Below, one piece after another: positions 24,290 through 36,700 of a DNA stretch of 64,000 nucleotides. The notes under the pieces are model-generated. The model searched no databases and was not told the origin of the DNA. It saw only the letters and a program-made list of their open reading frames with translations. How positions within the stretch are numbered: position 1 is the first letter of the stretch; the number at the start of each line of letters is the position of its first letter. Made by a program: the position numbers and the translations under genes. The DNA comes from Coriaria nepalensis (Eukaryota > Streptophyta > Magnoliopsida > Cucurbitales > Coriariaceae). The DNA lies in assembly GCA_027186245.1 (NCBI GenBank), contig CP114486.1:8198501-8262500 (forward strand). The letters are read 5' to 3'.

Positions 24290-25440
24290 GCCACAATCTA
24301 TTGCCAAAAGAAAAGAGTAGTATTCAAGCTACCGGGAGAGGAAAAGTTTGAATTCATTAGTGACTTAATGAGAAGGCAGAATCCATTGGTATCTACAATT
24401 AAAGCAACAAGGTTACTAAAGTGTGATTGTGTGGGATATCTTTCTAGTGTATTGGAGACTAGCAAGGAAAAACAACTACTGCCTGAAGATGTTCCTGTAG
24501 TTTGTACTTTTCTTGGAGTGTTTCCACAAGAGTTACAAGGACTTCCTCTAAACCGTGAGATTGAATTTGAAATAGACTTGGCACTAAGAACTGCCCCAAT
24601 CTCAAAAGTTGCATATCGTATGGCGCCAGCAGAGTTGAAAGAACTCAAGAAACAGTTACAAGAACTATTGGACAAAGGCCAAATTCGTCCAAGTTTTTCA
24701 CCTTAGGGAGAACTCGTGCTATCTGTGAATAAGAAAGATGGGTCGAAGAGGATGTGCATCGACTATAGAGAAATTAATAAAGTAACTATAAAGAACAAAT
24801 ATCATCTGCCATGGATAGACGATTTGTATGATCAACTCCAATTGGATTCAGTATTCTCAAAGATTGATTTGAGATCAGGATACCATCAACTGAAGATCCG
24901 AGAATCTGGCGTCTCAAAAATGGCTTTTCGGACATGTTATGGGCATTATAAATTTCTCGTGATACCGTTCGGATTTACTAATGCCCCAACTTCCTCTACG
25001 GATTTGATGAATCGAGTGTTTAAAGTGTATCTAGACAAGTTCGTTATTGTCTTTATTGACGATATTCTTGTCTATTCAAAGTTTAAAAAGGAGCACGTAG
25101 ACCACTTGAAAATGGTGTTGCAAACACTAAGAGACCATCAACTGTATGCCAAATTTAAGAAGTGTGAATTTTAACTTGATCGGGTCGCTTTCCTAGGACA
25201 TGTTGTTTCTGAAGATGGAATTTCAGTAGATCCATCCAAGATAGAAGCAGTAAGCAATTGGTGTAGGCCAAAGAATGTCTCAGAGGTGCGAAGTTTCCTA
25301 GGATTGGCGGGATATTACAGACGATTTTCCAAAATAGCTACCCCACTCACTACACTTACTTAGAAAGGTCAACAGTTTGAGTGGACAAAAGCTTGTGAAG
25401 AAAACTTTCAAGAGCTAAAGCAAAAGCTACAAAGCAAATC
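24290..25440 (+). pseudogene. Gypsy reverse transcriptase and partial RNase H remnant
   Basis: The best-preserved RT of the window. [36 protein letters not shown] and [19 protein letters not shown] lead to the catalytic FIDD box in [12 protein letters not shown] (about 25050). The frame ends at a TAA at 25172, then continues [20 protein letters not shown] and [14 protein letters not shown] before a stop near 25362 and EWTKACEENFQELKQKL. Stops at 24704, 25172 and 25362 make it non-coding. Confidence 0.9.
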
Positions 25441-27319
25441 TCATCAAACCGCATATATGAGTAGTTTTTCTTTGGTTCAGATGTTACGGGTACGTTTTTC
25501 ATAAACGTATTCCACCTCGTCATGTGCCGAGAACCCATTGACTTACCTTAGTATCTCATGATTTTCATTTTCTCTTCATGATAATCCTATGAGTATAAAG
25601 AAGCCAACTTGGATCTTATCAAGAATGATCTCCATCATGATTCCAAGTACATATCTATGACCCGTGAATCTATTAAGTATGACATACAATTAATTATGCA
25701 CGTAAATTTGTTATTTTCAAACTCATAATAATATCATGTCATATTACAACATGCTCTATTAAATGTTATGCATTCAATTATGTTGATGTTTTATTCATTT
25801 CAAGATTAATTCTCATAAGTGTTTGACCATATTGAGTCATAACCGATTGGCTTAACGAGTATTATACTTTCAAAAAGTTGTCGCTCTAAGTCGATATTTA
25901 GTAGAAAGCATGTATTGATTGATCGATATGATGATCAATCATGTCGACTACTAACTAGCCATCTTCTTGCAACTAGTATATTATTATTCGCTGCCAGTTC
26001 TCTAGAACCTTGAGCAAGACAAAAAAAACCTATCAGGATCATCAATTCACGGAGCTTGAAAATATAGAAAATAGATCAATCCCAAAACATAGTGAATCAC
26101 ATTTGGTAGTTTCCAGATCTGGAAATCATTAAAAAAGAGCTGCAAACTTGAAGGAATATACCAAATAGAAAAAAGGAAGGGATTGTCGACTTAGAACTGT
26201 TGATAGATAGATGGTTATGAAGCATACCTCGATCTTTTTGTAATTGCTAGTTTCTCCTATTTTTCTTGTTTTTCTTTCTTTTTCTTTTAGTATGATGGGA
26301 GGAAAGGTTAACGTAATGAAGGGGTAAATTGGTAATTTCATAATTTTATTTATTCTCTTATTCATTTAAAATAAAGGATGAATATAACCTACCAAGTTTT
26401 TGAGACTCAGGGCTTTTACTAAAAATTCATTGACCTGAATGGAAGTTTGTCAAGTGCCCCTTATTCTTATTATGACTATATTTGATCATAAAAATATGCT
26501 TATCTTTGTTGATCAATACTCATTTAATGAAATGCACGTTACGAATAATTATATTATTTTCATCATAGATAATATCATTTGTAATATTGAACATTCAATT
26601 TTTTTTATAACTAAACTCTCAAATTTATAATCCAAAATTATTGTTGGATTTATTGTTTATGATGCTTATTTATATTTATCGTTTAGAAAAAAAATGTAAA
26701 ATAAAATAGAAAATGTTAATAATCATTTAAACTTTTTAAAATAGTTTATATCCTATTCGATGCACTTCTTAAATGAAAATTAATATTAATAGCTTTGGAT
26801 TCTAGATTATTAATTCAAATTAATGGATATATATGTAGAACCAAATTTAACTGTTTCAATGAAATTTAAATTTATTTAGTTATTTAGAGTTTTTTTATAA
26901 GACAACATAATGAAAAGTGTTTAAAAAGCATTTAACTTTTCATTATTATATATAAGAGAAAATAAAATGCATTCTTTTCTTACAAAATAAAAAATTCGTA
27001 TCTGCTTACAAATACATGAAACGATTTGTCTAGAGTGAGTACTTAATACCTATATATGACCACACTTATCTCTGAGCTCGCAGGGGAGCGGGTTAAAAAA
27101 AAACAAAAAACCCCTTCGAAGAGGGGTACAAAAATAATAAAAAAATAAAAGACGCGCCCGTGAGGGTTCACCTCACATTCTTCCTTAGAGAAACGAAAAA
27201 GTAAATTCACTACTTGGAAGCTGGAAAAATACTTGAAGACAAACCAATTTGCATCGCACTTCTCATTCTGATTACCCAGAAACCAAGTAAAAATCAATTA
27301 CAAGCAAAATTCAATCTAC
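25441..27319. other. Intergenic DNA without a recognisable gene
   Basis: From the truncated RNase H to the stop codon of the DUF630-DUF632 gene I see AT-rich sequence with only short, unconvincing open frames. The part next to 27319 should be the 3' UTR of that gene. It contains a small hairpin with a CCCCTTCGAAGAGGGG core at about 27112-27127. No LTR ends or terminal repeats were found. Confidence 0.5.
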
Positions 27320-27760
27320 TTAGTTTTCCAATTCAGCACTATGATGATCCTCCATGCCAATATGACTACACGCAGCCTCTAAAGCCTCTATGGAGTCATT
27401 AGAAAACCGAACAAGAGCCTGAAATACATTGGGAAGGCATGTCTTGAGTTTGCTTAGAGTCATAGCCCTACTAACTTGGACAGAGTTCCTATATTTGGCC
27501 TTTTCAATGTCCACTTGCTGCTTCAAGGCCTCGGTTTTAGTACGCTTAAGCGATAAAGGATTCTTGGGGCTCAAATCATTTTCATTCCCTCCTGAGAAGT
27601 TTTCCTTGAATTTGTGCTCCATCTCAGCCAATGAGTCGGACTCTTTTTGCAGTCTTTTTTCAAGTTTCTCGTATTTTTTCTGAAGCTCTTGTTCTTCCAC
27701 TTGCTGTAGCAGTATTGAGTTGACGGATGATAAAAGGGTCTTAATCGCCTCCGAGACAAC
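27320..27760 (-). CDS. Exon 5 of the DUF630-DUF632 gene
   Basis: It begins [20 protein letters not shown] and contains a strongly charged coiled coil ([20 protein letters not shown]), then [20 protein letters not shown] and a short C terminus ending at the stop at 27320-27322. Confidence 0.9.
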   Translation of the reverse strand, partial: VVSEAIKTLLSSVNSILLQQVEEQELQKKYEKLEKRLQKESDSLAEMEHKFKENFSGGNENDLSPKNPLSLKRTKTEALKQQVDIEKAKYRNSVQVSRAMTLSKLKTCLPNVFQALVRFSNDSIEALEAACSHIGMEDHHSAELEN

Positions 27761-30700
27761 CTTTTTAAAGAAACCAGAAAAATCATACAAGGAAGGTCAG
27801 TAAGCTGTCCTTGTGAAGAGGGTAAATTTAGATAAGCAAACTAGTTTCGAAATAAGAAAATTTCAGCAAAATAGACATTTAAGGTATAGTAGATACTAGA
27901 ATCCCAATGTTTTCAAACAAAAAGGAAAAGAAAAATATAAAGGTAGAGAGATCAAATTGAATTTTTAATGGTAATTAACATGAATACCTTACAAAGGCAG
28001 GTGAAAAATAACAATATAATTTTGGCATCACATATTTTTATTTTTAACATTAAATTGCAATTTGGGACTAAAAGCCAGTTTGGGATCACAATTAGACCCA
28101 CTGAGATACATTTAGTTTGGGTTCACCCCAAGTATTTTTATGCAATTTGTTAGCGTCCTATTTTGAATTTATAAGAATTGCAACTTTGCCAAATTTGACA
28201 GAGTTTCAATCAACTTCTAGCTACCCATCTGTGCAAACTATATTTCAGATTATTCGAGTTAATGATTATATCAAATGAAGAGCCACGTAGACTATAAACT
28301 AAAGGTGGGATCCATAGAATTTCAGAACCAGAGAAAGAGGTGTTGGATTGATGGTGCTTCATAGACCCCATTTTCGTAGTAACACCATGCTTTTAATGCT
28401 AAAAGCAAGCCTGACATTTTAATTTTAATGCTTTGTTTTTTTACTGTTATTAATGCACACACAGAAAACGTTCAATCAGGTCCTTTTCCCAAATGGAAAT
28501 TATGAGACTTAACGCTAAAGAAGAAAAGCATACATTAGCACACACAGAAAAAGTTCAATCAGGTCCTTTTCCAAAATGGAAATTATGAGAAAAGCATACA
28601 ATCGAAGAAAGCTTGTAGACGAAGAAATCTCTTTCCTTACCTATTACTTTCTTACATAGAAGATATGTCTTCCCTAGCCCCTGCTTGACTTTGGGCAGAC
28701 CCAATACCTACGTACACATAACCCTATGGCTCCTGTTTGATTTCGAATATAGAAGAAACTAGGGTGCATTTTTTGTAGGCACTTTATAGACCAGTTTGAG
28801 ACTACAAATTCGAATTTAGGCTACACCCTAAGACACTAGATTCAGTTTCAACTACTTTCCACCTACGAGATGATGCAAGCGATAAGGGCAATACATTTTT
28901 AAAAGAACATAGAGTTGGTCCTGATTGACAAAATCAGAGATTCAGATAGTGATAAAATCTAGTACTTCCCCCAACATTAATAATAGTCAGAAATAATACC
29001 TTATCGGGTAATCTGTCGAGGGCAATCTGCCATTGTTCACATAGGCTATTGGCTACAGATGAATAGATGCTCCTCTGTTGGTCATCTACAAAGCTGTGAG
29101 TAAGTTTGATCCACTTACAGAGGGTTCTTAAGTACTCTTGTTGAGATTTTACTAGTTTGCAGAAGCTATTATACCAAGCCATAACTGCAGTTTCAAGCTG
29201 AGCTGTGGCTTGGTGGTGGTAACTGGAACTGAAATTGATGCTTTGATTATCAGTAAGATGAGTCAACTGCAGGGAGATATGGTTCTGAACTTGATGACAT
29301 TCACACATTGTTCTCCACATATGCATCAGCCTAGCAAAGAAATTGAATAAACTGAAGATATGAGAATAAACCTAATGAATTAATGTGGTAAGCATATTCA
29401 ATAGGCAGAAACATATTTGAAAACTGTCGCAAATATAAAATATATTTTTTAGGCCATATAACTGAAGATTTAGCTTGCATTTGGTTATGCATATAGAACT
29501 CAGATGTCTATAAACCAGTTTGGACCAAAATTGTTTTGGGTAAATTACATGTTGATCTTACGAGATTATTGATATTATAAGTAGATCCCTCGACATTTTA
29601 GAACTACAGATAGATCTCTCATATTTCCCCTAAATTATAAGTATGTTACAAGTGACTCCCTTGAGCTTACAAATGAATCTCTCATATTTCCCCTAAATTT
29701 ATAAATAGATCCCATTAGATTTTTTTTAAATTACACGTCTAATTCTTAACATTTATTCTTACAGTCAACCAATTTTTACCAGCTAAAAGACATTATTATT
29801 ACAATCAACCAATTTTAATACAGTAAAAAGCCTCTTCATTTTTATTATTATTTTAATTTTTTGGGTAATGTAATTCAAAAATCCTAGGTTTTGAATAAAA
29901 TAAATGTGTTTGATTCATGAACATTCTTTTTTTGACATAGCTCTAAAGAGCATGTAAAAGGTAGTGATAGTGTATTGCATCAATGATGCCTTTACATGCT
30001 CTTTAATCTATATTAAAAATAAAGAAATAAATCAAATTAATGAATCAAACACATAATCAATTGACATGAGCTCATTTTATTTTACTTTTTACCTCAGGAT
30101 TTTTCAATTACACTAGCCGAAAAATTAAATTAACAATAACAAATGAAAAAACTTCACTAAATCTTTTTTATCATATCTCGTAATGGAAACCATATCAAGA
30201 CGTCCATATTAAGTCTCTTAGCAGGTAAAAATTGGTTGACTGTCCGACCTAACATTGGCAGTCAACAATTAAATTTACTTGTAATTTAGAGAAAGTCTGA
30301 GATATACACTTGTAATTTATAGAATATATGAAGGGATTCGCTTGTAATTCTAAAACCTCAACAGATCAACTTGTAATTTAGGGCAAATCTAAGGGATCCA
30401 CTCATAATTCCTAAAATATCAAGGGATCCACCTACAATATCAATAAACTCAAAGTATCCACAAAGAATTTTTTCCAAATTTTTTATTGGTCTCAATCACT
30501 AATCCGAATGAAAATTCACTTTTCCTATAATAATCTAAATGGAATACAGTTTGTACAAATCCAATTTACCAAAATTAGAGTTTACAAGAGGATTCTGAAT
30601 TGCACCATAAGTCACAATTTGCACAAACTTCAGTTTATTCAAACTACACTTTCATAACTTTGAACAGTTATGTATATATGACAAAAATATTGAGAAAGCT

Positions 30701-33700
30701 ATAGAAGCTCATCTACGATCTGCAAACTGTAACATGTGACTAGGGCATATACGGAGCATTTGTATTAGTACTGTAGAAACAAGGCTTACCCTGAAGTTAA
30801 TACGATCAGTTGAGGGTATAGCTCCTCATCTATAAGCGCGGATATGCAAGAACAAGTCCTACTGATTGATTGCTCCAAATTTACCAAGTCAGTCTCCAAA
30901 CTTTCAACACTCAGTCGCAATTTTTCAGTTCTAATCCAGTCATGGTTTTCATCCTCTTGCTTTTGCAGTAAATTAGATTTTCTCTCATGCTCTATTTTAA
31001 TTACTCCTTCCTCCTACATAGATAATCGATAATCCTTTAGAAAACCAAAGATAAACTCGGAAAATAAGGTAAATAAAAGAGAAATCACTACAATGGAAGC
31101 ATATTTATATGTAAGTCAAAGTACAAAACAAATATATGATCCCAGTCATTGATTTTAAAATACTAAGAAACTAGTATACATGAACTAAATTTTCCTAACA
31201 GCTAGATCATAGGAAATACTAATGAACCAACTGGATTCACACGTTAAATAGGGAAAATTTCTTACATAGAAGACACATCCCTTGGCTAAACTATAGGAGG
31301 AAATTCGGTTAAAATATAAATGAACAGAGGACAACCAATTAACAAACTAAAAGGTTGCTTATGTATACCTTAATCTGTTTCCAAATCAGCCAGCTATTTC
31401 TTTTTGTTGAAGTATTTCTATTTAATATATGGAAATGATTTTTATTTTAATTATTGTTGGATTAAAAAGATTCTCCATCTTCAAGTAAGAAATATAGATC
31501 AACCACAAGCTATTACTCGAGTTGAGCTTATTTTTTACTCTAGTATTGGAAGATCTACAGTTGAGGAATTGAGTCTACCACAGAACAATCATGTTCAAAC
31601 AAAAGTGAGACAAGTAAACAACTCATTTCTCCAAAACCATTGCATTACAATAGAAGGAAAAAAACCTACCGCATTAACACTTCTTGACATTACTGCTGAG
31701 GGTTTCAAAATATGGAAAAGACAAAAAGAAAGGTAATATTCATGATTCTGTCCTCATTTGAAGTATTCTATTTAATATATTTGGAGTTAGTTTTTTCATT
31801 TAGGGCAGTTTTGTAATGTGATAACGTTTTGTAACATTAGAGTTTGTTTTATCTATAGACTAGGTGTGTTCGCTCCAGTGATCGAGATGGAGCAATAGGT
31901 CATGTAATGTAGAAATAAGCACGTTTTTTCCCCTACCTTGGCCCGGAGGGGTTTTTTTGTAGGGGTCTTGACTTTGTATCTCTTTTCATTTAATGTATGA
32001 TCTTTATTGGCAAAAAAAATAAAAAATACAACTTTTCAATTGCACCTTAATAATTTAATATAGGCCCCTAGATTTAGAAATCTAAAAACATAGGTCATTA
32101 GATTTAGAACTCAAAAAGTCACCACGAAGAGTCACTACTGTTCATAGCTTTTCTATAAGTAAATTGAACTAGGTGGATAATTTAGGAATATTCAAGCAAA
32201 AATTGATGATGTGGCATTTAATGGGACATGACACATGGCGCTTAGAGAAGGATTAAGCTCAAATTTTCTATTATATATATTATACATGATGATATTTTAT
32301 GTAGTAATCAAACTTGAGCACTGATCTTACATTGATGGTTATACATAGCACTCGTATGACTTACCTTAACTTCCTTGTAAAGTCTTTTCTCTGCAGCATA
32401 AAGTTTATTAAGGGTGATGCTGTGAGCTCCTGGCCTACATGGCTCGCTAGGTCCACAGATCTCTACAAGATCGACTGAAGATGGGGCCGACCGGAAAGAC
32501 CAACTCCAGGATAATGCATTAAAGACCTTGGCAGAATTGTGCCTCTTCCCTGTCAAAAGTTCAGCATAAATTTTACGAAGAAACTTCCAACTCTATAATC
32601 ATTTGTCTATATGATAAATATATTATAAGGCACGTTATTTGCATGGACAGTGTGGGGCATGCTTATTCTCTATTACTACGATCGTAATACCACAATTGAT
32701 TGACATTAAAAACATGGATAAATTAGACAAAAACAAGATCATTACTAGAGAGTAAAGACTTGTTTGCCCTATTAGAATAGCAGTATGCTAGTCTCATGTT
32801 ACAACGTATATGAAGAATGATAGGAAACAAAATACTGCTTTCTTATTTCCTTTTCTCTTACTTACAGCATAACCCTAGGGAAATATATATAGGAAAGTAA
32901 ATACAAGGAAATCCCTAAAAACTAGAAATAGAATAATTCAGCTAATAACAATAAGGAAAAATAAATAACTAACATATCTAACTAAGGAAATAAACTATTC
33001 TAATAATATTTCTACACTACCCCTCAAGCGAGGTGATAGATATCAATCATACCCAGCTTGGATCTCAAATCTTCAAAACTTATTTGTGGAAGAGCCTTGG
33101 TAAGAATAGTTGCAGTCTGAGATTTTGTTGGAACATGCACCAAGGAGATTATTTTGTCTTCTATCTTCTCTTTAATAAAATGCCGATCTATTTCAACATG
33201 TTTCATTCGATCATGATAAACCGGATTTTTTGCAATACTTATAGTTGCTAAGTTGTCACAAAACATCTTCATAGGTTCTTCTAAAGAAATCTGTAATTCT
33301 TGAAGAAGTCTCTTTAGCCATATTACCTCACATATTCCTAGAGCTAGAGCTTTGTATTCTGCTTCAACGCTACTCCCAGCCACAACTGATTGCTTCTTGC
33401 TTCTCCAAGTGACTAGATTTCCCCATACATAAGTGCAATATCCAGAAGTTGACCTTCGGTCAGTTACTGATCCTGCCCAATCCGCATTAGAGAACATCTC
33501 TACACTTTTATCTGGATTTTTTCTAAAAAACAACCCTCGTCCTGGAGTCATTTTTAGATACCTCAGAATTCTATACACAGCTTTCAAGTGTACCTCGGTT
33601 GGATTGTTCATAAATTGACTAACCACAACCAATGTCAGGCCTTGTATGAGAGAGATATATGAATTTTCCCACAAGCCGTTGATATTGTTCTTTACTAACT

Positions 33701-36700
33701 GAAGTACATTCTTGTTCAACTCCCAACTTTGTTGAATGATCCATAGGAGTATCAGCTGGTTTGCAACCAAGCATACCAGTTTCCTTGAGAAGATCAAGAA
33801 TGTATTTTCGTTGAGAAACCATAATTCCCTTATTCGACAGTGCAATTTCCATCCCTAGAAAATACTTGAGATTTCCTAGGTCTTTGACTTCAAATTCCTT
33901 AGCAAGAAACCTCTTAAGTTCACTTATTTCATCTTCATGATCTCCTGTCACAATTATATCATCCACATAGACAATAATAATAGCTAGTTTTCTGTTAGCC
34001 GCATGCTTTATAAACAGAGTATGATCTGTTTGGCATTGAGAATAACCAACCTTCTTCGCAGCCTTGGTAAACCGATCAAACCACGCTTGGGGAGATTGTT
34101 TTAAGCCATATAAGGATTTTCTAAGTCTGCACACTTTGTCCATATTGGCTTTCGTTTCAAATCCAGAAGGAATGTCCATGTATACCTCTTCCTCTAAGTC
34201 ACCATTGAGAAAGGCATTTTTAATATCCATTTGGTGTAGGCACCAGTTGCAGTTGACAGCCAAGGACAACAGAACTCTGATTGTATTGAACTTTGCCACA
34301 GGTGCAAAGGTTTCCTGATAATCGATTCTGTAGGACTGTGTAAACCCTCTTGCTACTAATCAAGCTTTAAACCTTTCAATACTTTCATTAGCTTGATATT
34401 TGATAGTAAAGATCCATTTGCAGCCAACTGTATCTTTTCCTTTTGGTAGATCAGCAAGCTCCCATGTGCCATTCTTTTCCAAGGCTTTGACTTCTTCAAT
34501 AATAGCCATTCACCATTCAGGAACTTTGAGAGCCTCTTGAACATTGTTAGGAATCTGAATTTCAGTAAGATCGGTAACAAATGCCTTATAACTTGGTGAC
34601 AAATTTTTATGGGAGACAATTATTAATCGGGTGTTTTGTGCAAGATCTCACCCCTTTTCTTTGAGCAATAGGCAGATCCAAATCATCATCCTCTAACTGT
34701 ATAGAATTATTAGGGAGATCATTTAAGTTACCTGTTATTGTTGCTTCTTGATTCAGATGTGGTTCGGTTTCATGGTTCTGCTCTCCATGTATTGGGAGCT
34801 CTATATCTTCTTGAGGTTTCTTATTTTTCCTTGAGTAGACAATGGACTCAGTATCTTTGACAATTTGAGATGGACTAGTAAAAGACTCAACAGGTTCGGT
34901 TTCAACAGGATTAGGATCATTAGGAGGATAACTAAGTTGAATGGGAAGTGAGTTAGATATTTCTATTGGGGATAGGAGAGGTGAGGACTGAGAAATTGGT
35001 GATATGGGAATACTCTCATGATTGTCCCAAAACTGATATTCATGAGGTCTATTCTCCCCCTGAATATTAGTTTTGGGATAGTATGCCTTATTCTCAAAGA
35101 ATGTGACATCCATGGTAGTATAGAATTTTCTAGTAATAGGTGAATAACACTTGTATCCTTTTTGAGTTGCAGAATACCCCAGAAACAAACATTTGATTGC
35201 CTTTGGATCAAGTTTCATTTGATTTGGTTGCTTATTGTGAACAAAAGCAGTACAACCAAAGACTTTTGGTGGGAGACTAGAGATGAGCCGAGTGGTAGGA
35301 TATGATTAAAGAAGGGTTTGGCAAGGTGTTTGGAATTTTAGGACACGAGAGGACATTCTATTTATGAGATAGATAGCTGTAAGAACAGCTTCTCCCCATA
35401 AAGTTTTTGAAACATTAGAGATGAACATGATTGACCTGGTAACATTTAAAAGATGCATATTTTTCCTCTCAGCAACACCATTTTGTTGTGGGGTATCCAC
35501 ACAAGAACTTTGATGGACAATACCTATTTTTGAAAGAAAACTACCAAAAACTGAGTTGAAGTAGTCCTTTGCATTATCGATCTTTAGAATCTGAATTTTG
35601 GTATGAAACTGAATGTGAATCATATTATAGAAGTTCATGAATATTTGAGTTACTTCAGATTTTTCTTTCATCAAAAATATCCAAGAAATTCTAGTGTGAT
35701 CATCTATAAATGAGATAAACCATCTAGAGCCTATAACATTGTTTACCTTTGATGGTCCCCAAACATCACTATGTATCATAGAAAAAGGGTGAGAGGATTT
35801 ATAAGGTAGGTAGAATATGGACTATAAACATGTTTGGATAACTGACAAATTTCACATGGGAAAAATTTGAAATTTTTATTGAATAGAGATGGGAAAAGCT
35901 TTCTAAGATACATAAAATTTGGATGCCCTCATCGATAGTGTTATAGCATTACATCACTATCACTATTTGAAACTAAAACAGAGTAGGATTGTTTCTCACA
36001 AACTGCCACTTGAGGTTGTCCCTTTTGGAGATCTTCAACCTTGAGTATATAGAGACCCGAACACATATCAGCATTGCCAATCATCCTCCCCGAATCCAAA
36101 TCCTGAAACACAATAATTTTGAGAGAAGTTAGCAACACAGTTTTTGCTATGAGTAAGCTTACTGATAGATAACAAATTACAATCTAGATTAGGAACCAAT
36201 AGAACTGGATCAAGAGTGAGATCCTTATAAATCACTATGGATCCTATGCCAACCACTTTTGAGAGAGAACCATCTGCAATCCGAACAGTAAAGTTCTCTT
36301 AACAAGGTTTATAATTCTCGTAAGAACTGTTGCATCCCCAGTCATGTGATCGGAAGCTCCAAAATCAATAATCCAATGATTCAATTTTTCAGCCCTTGCC
36401 TTTAAGGCAGTTATAAAGTTACCTCTTTGTACCAAGGATTTTGATCCAATTATGGAGTTTGAGGATGATGAACCTTGATATGGTTGACTGATGAGTTTCT
36501 GAATGAGTTCTAGTTGCTCTTTACTGAACAATGCTGAGTCAGAAACAGTATACTTTTCTTCAACAGAAACTTGATGTCCACGGCTTTCCCTTGACTTCCA
36601 CTCTGTAGGCTTTCCATGAATTTTCCAACAAGTCTCCTTTGTATGACCTGATCGCTTACAGTGATCACACCAAGGTCTTCCTCCTTTCCTTTGGTTGTTG

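Larger units (their letters stand above)
22694..25440 (+). mobile_element. Internal region of a plus-strand gypsy element, truncated in RNase H
   Basis: In order: primer-binding site (22697-22710), gag from an ATG at 22870, a CCHC knuckle (about 23820-23900), protease (about 23990-24110), reverse transcriptase (24.4-25.2 kb) and the start of RNase H. Similarity stops near 25440 and the rest of pol and the 3' LTR are absent. Several stops interrupt the frames. Confidence 0.9.

Noticed and set aside
27105..27130. A GC hairpin followed by a T-run (minus strand) resembling a bacterial terminator
   Set aside because: The surrounding genes are eukaryotic and spliced. It more likely belongs to a 3' UTR or a LINE-like tail; a similar one occurs near 31940.
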